From assembly GCA_023382135.1 (NCBI GenBank), contig JAMCQK010000049.1, positions 1-19,134 of the forward strand: a DNA stretch of 19,134 bases. Reading direction: 5' to 3'. Position numbers and translations under genes: made by a program. Positions within the stretch are counted from its first letter, which is position 1. Every line of letters begins with the position of its first letter. The notes beneath the pieces were generated by a model. It saw nothing but the letters and a program-made list of their open reading frames with translations. It had not been told where the DNA came from and searched no databases. Source of the stretch: Deinococcus sp. (GTDB lineage: Bacteria > Deinococcota > Deinococci > Deinococcales > Thermaceae). Below, piece by piece: positions 14,647 through 19,134 of the stretch.

Positions 14647-15288
14647 GTGAAGGTTTCGGTGCTGCTGCCGGCGGCTGGTTCGGGCGAACGCTTGGGGAAA
14701 GGCCCCAAGGCGTTCCTGAGGCTCGGCGGCAAGACGCTGCTCGAGCGCGCGCTCGAGGCCTTTGCTTGGGCGGACGAGATACGCGTGGCGCTTCCCCCTG
14801 GGCACACCCTGCAAGACGAAGTCAACGTGACGTACCGCAGCGGCGGCGCCTCGCGGCAGGAGAGCGTATACCTGTTGCTGCAAGAGGCCAGAGGTGAGCT
14901 GGTGTTGGTGCACGACGTAGCCAGGCCCTTTGTGGTGCCCGAGGCGGTGGAGCGCCTACTCGAGGCCGCCCAGAAAACCGGCGCGGCCACGCTGGCCGCC
15001 ACGCTGGCCGATACCCTGGTTCAGAACTGGCGGGGCCGGTACGGCGGCGTGCTCCCCCGCGAGGATTACCAGCTGGTGCAGACGCCCCAAGGCTTTAGGC
15101 GCGAACTTTTGCTGGCAGCGCACCGGCAAGCTCTTGCTTCGGGCGTCAGCGCAACCGACGACGCGCAGATAGTTATGCGCCTGGGCCACGCGGTAGCGCT
15201 GGTTCCGGGCGACCGCCGGATGTTCAAAATTACCTATCCCGAAGACCTCGAGATAGCGGAAGGGCTGGCCAAGAGTTGGAAGTCCTAG
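14647..15288 (+). CDS. ispD: 2-C-methyl-D-erythritol 4-phosphate cytidylyltransferase IspD
   Basis: IspD couples CTP to methylerythritol 4-phosphate in the MEP isoprenoid pathway. The 213-aa protein (GTG start) shows the nucleotide-binding LLPAAGSGERLGKGPKAF with R15 and K21, LVHDVARPF (D90), VQTPQGF, the TDDAQIV segment and FKITYPEDL near the C-terminus, all IspD landmarks. It is slightly shorter than the E. coli enzyme. It overlaps ispE by 13 bp, giving a coupled pair for two consecutive pathway steps. A TGCTAAAGT box 7 nt upstream and no Shine-Dalgarno suggest a leaderless mRNA. Confidence 0.95.
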   Translation: MKVSVLLPAAGSGERLGKGPKAFLRLGGKTLLERALEAFAWADEIRVALPPGHTLQDEVNVTYRSGGASRQESVYLLLQEARGELVLVHDVARPFVVPEAVERLLEAAQKTGAATLAATLADTLVQNWRGRYGGVLPREDYQLVQTPQGFRRELLLAAHRQALASGVSATDDAQIVMRLGHAVALVPGDRRMFKITYPEDLEIAEGLAKSWKS

Positions 15289-16106
15289 CTCCCGCGAAGG
15301 TCAATCTGGGTCTTTCGGTTCTTGCCAAAAGACCCGATAGTTACCACCAGATTCACACCATCTTCGCCGCGCTCGACATCGCCGACCGCGTTTTTTTGGA
15401 GCCGGCGCCGCGGGGCATTAGGCTCGAAGTCAGCGGCAGAGCGCTTCCCCCCGGGCCCGAAAATCTGGCTTACCGCGCGGCACAGAAGTATCTGAAAGCC
15501 GCCGGCATGCCTGGCGGCGTGCGGCTTGTTCTGCAAAAAAACCTTCCAGTGGGAGCCGGACTGGGCGGGGGCTCGTCGGACGCAGCCGCCGTGCTCAAGG
15601 GGCTGCGGGAGATTTATCCTTCGGGGATTAATCTCGCCTCGCTGGCCGTAAAACTTGGTGCGGACGTACCTTTTTTCCTACAAGGCGGATGGGCCGAGGC
15701 GGAGGGGATTGGCGAACAGCTCAGTGAAATCAAGGGTAGCAGACTGTCCCTGGTTCTGGCCGGTCCGGGACTGCCGGTGTCCACCGCCGCGGTCTATGGC
15801 GCACTGTTACCCTCGGAACCGGCTGGGCCGTTGCCGGTACCGGAGATTCTGGCCGCGCTCGCCCAAGAACAAGAACCACCGTACTGGAACAGCCTCGAGG
15901 CCGCCGCCTTCCGCCTTTACCCGCAACTGGCCGAGCTCAAATCGGAGCTGAAGAAAACCGGTCTGAGAGGGGTGCTGATGTCCGGCTCCGGCTCATGCTT
16001 CTTTGGTATTGCCGGCGAAGAAGAGGCCCGGTCAATTGCCCAAGGGCTCAGAAAGCGTTACCCAAGCTTCTGGGTACAAACGGCCCATACCGTGGTGCTA
16101 CAATAG
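15276..16106 (+). CDS. ispE: 4-diphosphocytidyl-2-C-methyl-D-erythritol kinase IspE
   Basis: IspE is the GHMP kinase that phosphorylates the IspD product. The 276-aa protein begins at a TTG inside ispD. It has the substrate Lys in APAKVNLGL (K8), the ATP loop PVGAGLGGGSSDAAA (about 91-105), the catalytic Asp in GADVPFF (D130) and the C-terminal GHMP motif LMSGSGSCFFGI. The usual RPDGYH motif reads RPDSYH, a small departure. The TTG is chosen because APAKVNL follows directly and no other start is available. Its last two codons overlap the -10 box of the downstream thi transcript. Confidence 0.95.
   Translation: MEVLAPAKVNLGLSVLAKRPDSYHQIHTIFAALDIADRVFLEPAPRGIRLEVSGRALPPGPENLAYRAAQKYLKAAGMPGGVRLVLQKNLPVGAGLGGGSSDAAAVLKGLREIYPSGINLASLAVKLGADVPFFLQGGWAEAEGIGEQLSEIKGSRLSLVLAGPGLPVSTAAVYGALLPSEPAGPLPVPEILAALAQEQEPPYWNSLEAAAFRLYPQLAELKSELKKTGLRGVLMSGSGSCFFGIAGEEEARSIAQGLRKRYPSFWVQTAHTVVLQ
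16096..16104 (+). promoter_or_regulatory. Extended -10 promoter of the TPP-riboswitch thi operon, inside the ispE end
   Basis: TGCTACAAT is a TGn-extended -10 with five of six matches. Transcription would begin about 7 nt later, at or near 16111, which is the first base of the riboswitch P1 stem. The box overlaps the ispE stop codon (16104-16106). No good -35 is seen. The exact fit with the riboswitch start makes it convincing. Confidence 0.65.
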
Positions 16107-16110
16107 CAGC

Positions 16111-16193
16111 GTCATCGGGGGTGTCGGCGCAAAGGCTGACTGAGAAATACCCTTAGAACCTGATCCGGCTCGTACCGGCGTAGGGAGCGTGAC
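16111..16193 (+). ncRNA. TPP riboswitch (thi-box)
   Basis: The conserved TPP aptamer elements occur in order: GGGGGTGT (P2 5' side, from 16117), stem GTCGGC/GCTGAC (16123-16128 and 16135-16140), CTGAGA (16140-16145), ACCCTT (16149-16154), GAACCTGAT (16156-16164), stem CCGG/CCGG (16165-16168 and 16175-16178), and GCGTAGGGA (16178-16186). P1 closes GTCA (16111-16114) with TGAC (16190-16193). It precedes thiamine uptake genes, as expected, and leads into an intrinsic terminator. Thiamine pyrophosphate binding should shut off expression. Confidence 0.95.
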
Positions 16194-16198
16194 TGGGG

Positions 16199-16227
16199 AA
16201 CCCCCTCCGGTGACCACGGGGGGTTTT
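16199..16227 (+). terminator. Riboswitch-controlled intrinsic terminator before thiB
   Basis: AACCCCC (16199-16205) pairs with GGGGGTT (16219-16225) around a 13-nt loop, and TTTT (16224-16227) forms the U-tract, ending directly at the thiB ATG. ACCCCC (16200-16205) can alternatively pair with GGGGGT (16117-16122), the P2 5' strand of the aptamer. That pairing could act as antiterminator when no TPP is bound. The pairings are seen; the switching mechanism is inferred. Confidence 0.7.
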
Positions 16228-17454
16228 ATGTTGTGGAAGACCAAGGCAGGTTTCCTCTCTCTTTGGAAGAGGGGTAAGGGAAGGGTGTTTTTTATAGTAG
16301 CGGCGCTTATGCTGGCGCTTAACACCGCCAGCGCGGCGGAACTTACCGTGCTCACGCACGCCAGCTTCTCGCTGGATAAAAAACTGATCGCTGGTTTCGA
16401 GCAGCAAAACGGGGTCAAGATCAAGATCCTGAAAGCGGGCGATGCCGGCGAGACCCTCAACAAGGCCATCCTGACGAAATCCGCACCGGTGGCCGACGTG
16501 TTCTACGGTTTCGACAACACGCTGGCTTACAGGGCCGTTCAAGAGGGAATCCTGGAGCGTTACTTTTCTCCCGAGCTCAAGAATCTGGGCGCCAACTTGA
16601 CGTTGGGTTTCAACGGCTACGCCACGCCGGTGGACTATGGCTATGTCGCCCTCAACTACGACAACGCCTTTTTCAAAGGCAAAGCGCTGCCCAGGTCGTT
16701 TGCCGAGCTGGCCGCGCCAGAGTTCGCCAAGCTGCTGGTGGTGGAAAACCCCGCCACCAGCTCGCCGGGGCTGGCGTTTTTGCTCGCCACCGTGGCTACG
16801 TTTGGCGAACAAGGCTACCTGGACTTCTGGGCGAAGCTGCGGGATGGCGGCGTGCGCGTGGCGGCCGGCTGGGAAGAAGCCTATTACACGCACTTCTCCC
16901 GCTCCGGCGGCGACCGGCCGCTGGTGGTTTCGTACAGCACCAGCCCAGCCGCCGAGGTTTACTACTCCGAAGGAAAGTTCAAAGAGCCGCCCACCGGGAA
17001 TCTGTTGTTTCCGGGGAGCACTTTTTTCCAAGTGGAGTTCGTGGGCATCCTTAAGGGCACCAAGAACCTGGCGCTGGCCAAAAAGTTTGTGGACTGGCTG
17101 GTTTCCAAGCCGGTGCAGGAAAACATCCCCACCCAAATGTGGGTCTACCCCGCCCGCCTGGACGCGGCGCTGCCCGAGGTTTTTATTAAGTGGGCGGAAA
17201 AGCCCAAGGCCCCGGCGCAACTGGCCCCAAAGACCATTGCCACCAGCCAGACGCGCTGGATAGACGAGTGGACCAAGGTAGTTTTGCAAGGCCAGAGCCC
17301 TGAGGCCGTGAAACGTGGGCGCGGCAAGGTAAAAAAGTCCCGCCGGCTTTTTGGCTTGCCTTGCCAGTCTGGGTATTTCTGGCCCTGGCGCTTATCTATC
17401 CGCTTGCCCGCATCGTCGCGCTGGGTGTTGGAAAAGGCTTTGGCGAAGCCTTAG
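16228..17454 (+). CDS. thiB: Thiamine ABC transporter substrate-binding protein ThiB (TbpA-like), lacking its expected stop
   Basis: ThiB binds thiamine or its phosphates outside the membrane and delivers it to ThiP. The N-terminus is a signal peptide: basic KRGKGR, then VFFIVAALMLALNTASAA (to about residue 38). The mature part shows the family pattern: LTVLTHASFSLDKKLIAGFE, ADVFYGFDNTLAYRA, PVDYGYVALNYD, ENPATSSPGLAFLLA, VVSYSTSPAAEVYY and the closing WIDEWTKVVL. Homology should end near residue 360 (17315), but this frame has no stop until 17454. The last ~40 residues (from SRRLFG) are merely the frame-shifted start of thiP. A slippery A AAA AAG lies at 17331-17337. ATG 16228 is chosen over GTG 16189, which lies in the riboswitch. 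Confidence 0.88.
   Translation: MLWKTKAGFLSLWKRGKGRVFFIVAALMLALNTASAAELTVLTHASFSLDKKLIAGFEQQNGVKIKILKAGDAGETLNKAILTKSAPVADVFYGFDNTLAYRAVQEGILERYFSPELKNLGANLTLGFNGYATPVDYGYVALNYDNAFFKGKALPRSFAELAAPEFAKLLVVENPATSSPGLAFLLATVATFGEQGYLDFWAKLRDGGVRVAAGWEEAYYTHFSRSGGDRPLVVSYSTSPAAEVYYSEGKFKEPPTGNLLFPGSTFFQVEFVGILKGTKNLALAKKFVDWLVSKPVQENIPTQMWVYPARLDAALPEVFIKWAEKPKAPAQLAPKTIATSQTRWIDEWTKVVLQGQSPEAVKRGRGKVKKSRRLFGLPCQSGYFWPWRLSIRLPASSRWVLEKALAKP
17331..17337 (+). promoter_or_regulatory. Slippery heptamer A AAA AAG at the thiB/thiP frame change
   Basis: In the thiB frame the codons read GTA AAA AAG, giving the exact A_AAA_AAG heptamer known from -1 frameshifting in E. coli dnaX. A -1 slip here leads directly into the thiP frame (GTC CCG CCG GCT TTT TGG), which is open from there to 18857. 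The run of six A could also allow polymerase slippage or be a homopolymer assembly error. The sequence and frames are seen; use as a frameshift site is inference. Confidence 0.45.
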
Positions 17455-18857
17455 CCAACCCCTACTACTGGGGGCGGCTTCTTTGGAGCCTCGAGTACGG
17501 GCTGGGCTCAAGCTTTCTGGTGGTGGTGCTTGCGCTGCCGCTTTCGTACGTTTTCCGCTTCCAGTTTCCGGGACGGGAGGTGCTTTTGTCGTTTGCGCTG
17601 GCGCCTTTTGTGATGCCCGCCATCGTGGTCGCGATGGGCTTCATGGCGTTGGTGGGGCCAAGGGGAATCACGGGAATAAACCTCTACGGAACCCCCTGGG
17701 TGCTTTTCTGGGCCAGCGTGTTTTACAACCTGGGGATGACGCTGCGCATCCTGGTGCCGGCGCTGGCGGGCCTCGAGACTTCACTCTCCGCCGCACGGAC
17801 CCTGGGGGCCGGCGCCACCCGGGCTTATCTGCGGGTGGGTCTTCCCCTGCTGGCGCCCGCACTCCTGGCGGGTGCCAGCCTGACCTTTCTCTACAGCTTT
17901 GCCAGCTTCGGGGTTCCTTTGTTGCTCGGCGGGCCCGGATACTCCACCCTGGAAGTGGAGATCTACACCCTGCTGGCCCAAAGACTCCAGTTTGCGCAGG
18001 CCAGCGCCCTTGTCATAATTCAACTCATCGTGACGGGGCTTGTGGTCCTGGTCTACCTGCGGACCCAGGCTGTTCTGACCCATGGCCTCGGCGCCGATAG
18101 GCCTCCCAGGCCCCTTGCCAAGCCCGTGGCCTGGGGCCTGGCGGGCTTCGTTTCCACTCTCTTCGCGCTCTTGTTCAGCCCGCTGCTGGCCTTGTTGTGG
18201 CGTTCGCTCGAGCACCCAGGGGCCTTTGCCAGCGTTTTCGGTTCCCAGGACTTTACCCCGGCGGCTGCCGCCCTGGCCAACAGTCTGAGGTTCGCGCTGC
18301 TTGCGCTCTTGCTGGATTTGCCGCTCGGGTTCTTCTATGCCTATGCGGTATGGCGCGGTGGACGGGTGCTCGACTTGGTGGGCCTGCTTCCCTTGCTCAT
18401 CTCGCCGGTGGCGGTGGGGCTTGGGTACTTGGTTGCGTATCCAGGCTTGCGCGGCTCTTTGTGGATCCTGATCGGCGCGTATGCGCTGCAGAGCTATCCT
18501 CTTCTGGGCCGGGCGCTTTTACCGGGGCTGCGGGCGCTGCCCAAGGGAGTCCTCGAGGCCGCCCGGGTGCTGGGGGCAAGCCCCTGGCGCAGGCTTGTGC
18601 GGGTGGAGTGGCCACTGGTCAAGACCTCCATATTGGCGGGTGTGGCCCTTGCGCTGGCCGCAGTCATCGGAGAGTTCGGGGCCACCAGATCGCTGCAACG
18701 CCCGGAATGGACCACGCTCTCGCTGGCCATCTACGAGCGGCTGGGGAGGCCGGGGCTGGGACCTTTTTCCGAGGCGCTGGCGCTTTCGGCCATGCTGGCT
18801 CTGGTTACCGTTCTTTTGTATACCGCTCTGGACCGGACGCACCAAAGGCCGGGCTAA
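17361..18857 (+). CDS. thiP: Thiamine ABC transporter permease ThiP (two fused permease domains)
   Basis: This inner-membrane permease carries thiamine in from ThiB. It has about twelve hydrophobic segments in two halves, each with an EAA loop that contacts the ATPase: SAARTLGAGATRAYLRVGLP (about 143-162) and EAARVLGASPWRRLVRVEWP (about 399-418). The first possible start in this frame is TTG 17361, giving 498 aa, but it cuts into the first membrane segment. The protein-like frame extends upstream through PPAFWLA to the A-run at 17331. A GTG at 17308 followed by AAACGTGGGCGC would give a natural basic N-terminus (MKRGRGKVKK) if a -1 shift occurred, making about 516 aa. The partner ATPase ThiQ is not in the window. 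Confidence 0.88.
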   Translation: MPVWVFLALALIYPLARIVALGVGKGFGEALANPYYWGRLLWSLEYGLGSSFLVVVLALPLSYVFRFQFPGREVLLSFALAPFVMPAIVVAMGFMALVGPRGITGINLYGTPWVLFWASVFYNLGMTLRILVPALAGLETSLSAARTLGAGATRAYLRVGLPLLAPALLAGASLTFLYSFASFGVPLLLGGPGYSTLEVEIYTLLAQRLQFAQASALVIIQLIVTGLVVLVYLRTQAVLTHGLGADRPPRPLAKPVAWGLAGFVSTLFALLFSPLLALLWRSLEHPGAFASVFGSQDFTPAAAALANSLRFALLALLLDLPLGFFYAYAVWRGGRVLDLVGLLPLLISPVAVGLGYLVAYPGLRGSLWILIGAYALQSYPLLGRALLPGLRALPKGVLEAARVLGASPWRRLVRVEWPLVKTSILAGVALALAAVIGEFGATRSLQRPEWTTLSLAIYERLGRPGLGPFSEALALSAMLALVTVLLYTALDRTHQRPG

Positions 18858-18980
18858 ACGCCGCCATCCCGGGGGCCCTTTCATGTCAGCACAAGCAACC
18901 CTTCATTCCGAGTACTTTTCCCCATTGTCCTGAACCCCGTTTCCATCCCGAAAACGCCTGCGTGTCATCCCCAACCCTCT
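18858..18980 (+). repeat. Gene-free tail of tandem TGTCATCCCGAAC half-sites
   Basis: After the thiP stop, degenerate versions of the left-end motif begin at about 18901, 18924, 18941 and 18963, before the full element at 18981. The spacing is 17-23 bp. No terminator with a U-tract and no gene is seen. Confidence 0.55.
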
Positions 18981-19134
18981 TGTCATCCCGAACGCAGTGC
19001 TCAGCCTGCCTGGGGCAGACAGGCCCGAAGGGCTAGTTGTGGTTCGGGATCTCTCTTTTCCCCCAACATCAATAAAGACCAAACAGAGAGATTTCTCGCT
19101 TCGCTCGAAATGACACAGAGGGCCGCTCGAAATG
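18981..19134 (+). repeat. TGTCATCCCGA-family element, copy F with an inserted palindrome, running to the window edge
   Basis: The element begins TGTCATCCCGAACGCAGTG and ends CTCGAAATGACA at 19115, with GGGATCTCTCTTTTCCCCC inside as in copy B. Relative to copy C, about 50 bp are inserted after GCAGTG (about 19000-19047). The insert holds the hairpin GCCTGCCTGGGGCAGACAGG (19004-19024). A further right-end fragment, CCGCTCGAAATG, touches the window end. Confidence 0.7.

Noticed and set aside
16189..16227. Upstream GTG start for thiB
   Set aside because: It would begin inside the riboswitch P1 stem and translate the terminator hairpin. The ATG at 16228 gives a proper signal peptide.
16153..17289. 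378-aa open frame on the minus strand opposite thiB
   Set aside because: It is antisense to thiB and the TPP riboswitch, with no domain signal.
1..19134. tRNA or rRNA genes
   Set aside because: I looked for T-loop GGTTCGAATCC-like signals and rRNA cores in the gaps and found none.

Overview
The window looks like a chromosomal segment of a thermophilic Deinococcota member, most likely of the Thermus/Meiothermus type. The reasons are the GC-rich genes with GTG and TTG starts, a GH13 alpha-glucosidase closely resembling Thermus AglA, very frequent CTCGAG in coding DNA, and many genes with a -10-like TANNNT box 6-8 nt before the start codon and no Shine-Dalgarno. The genus is inferred from these features, not proven.

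Left part (1-5.7 kb, minus strand): ahcY (S-adenosylhomocysteinase), then a compact rimO-trkA-trkH unit (ribosomal protein S12 methylthiotransferase and a two-component K+ uptake system). A 1.05-kb non-coding stretch (5.7-6.76 kb) is packed with repeats and inverted repeats.

Middle (6.76-13.8 kb, minus strand): a RodZ-like HTH/PEGA membrane protein, psuG (pseudouridine-5'-phosphate glycosidase), a DUF4388 protein, a repeat cluster, a clearly decayed low-molecular-weight protein tyrosine phosphatase (LMW-PTP) gene whose ATG overlaps the alpha-glucosidase stop, the alpha-glucosidase, and a GlcD-type FAD oxidase. About 0.5 kb of nested repeats follows.

Right part (13.8-19.1 kb): uppP (minus) diverges from ispD-ispE (plus). 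The last codons of ispE carry an extended -10 box that should start a TPP riboswitch exactly at its 5' end. The riboswitch ends in an intrinsic terminator and controls thiB-thiP (thiamine ABC uptake: binding protein and permease; no ATPase gene is in the window). thiB has no stop codon at the expected place. The thiP-like reading frame resumes in the -1 frame exactly at an A AAA AAG heptamer, so a slippage-made ThiB-ThiP fusion or ThiP, a recent mutation, or a one-base assembly error must be considered. The window ends in another repeat cluster.

The most notable items are the slippery heptamer at thiB/thiP, the nested mobile-looking repeat families, the recurring leaderless promoter architecture, the LMW-PTP pseudogene and the TPP switch.
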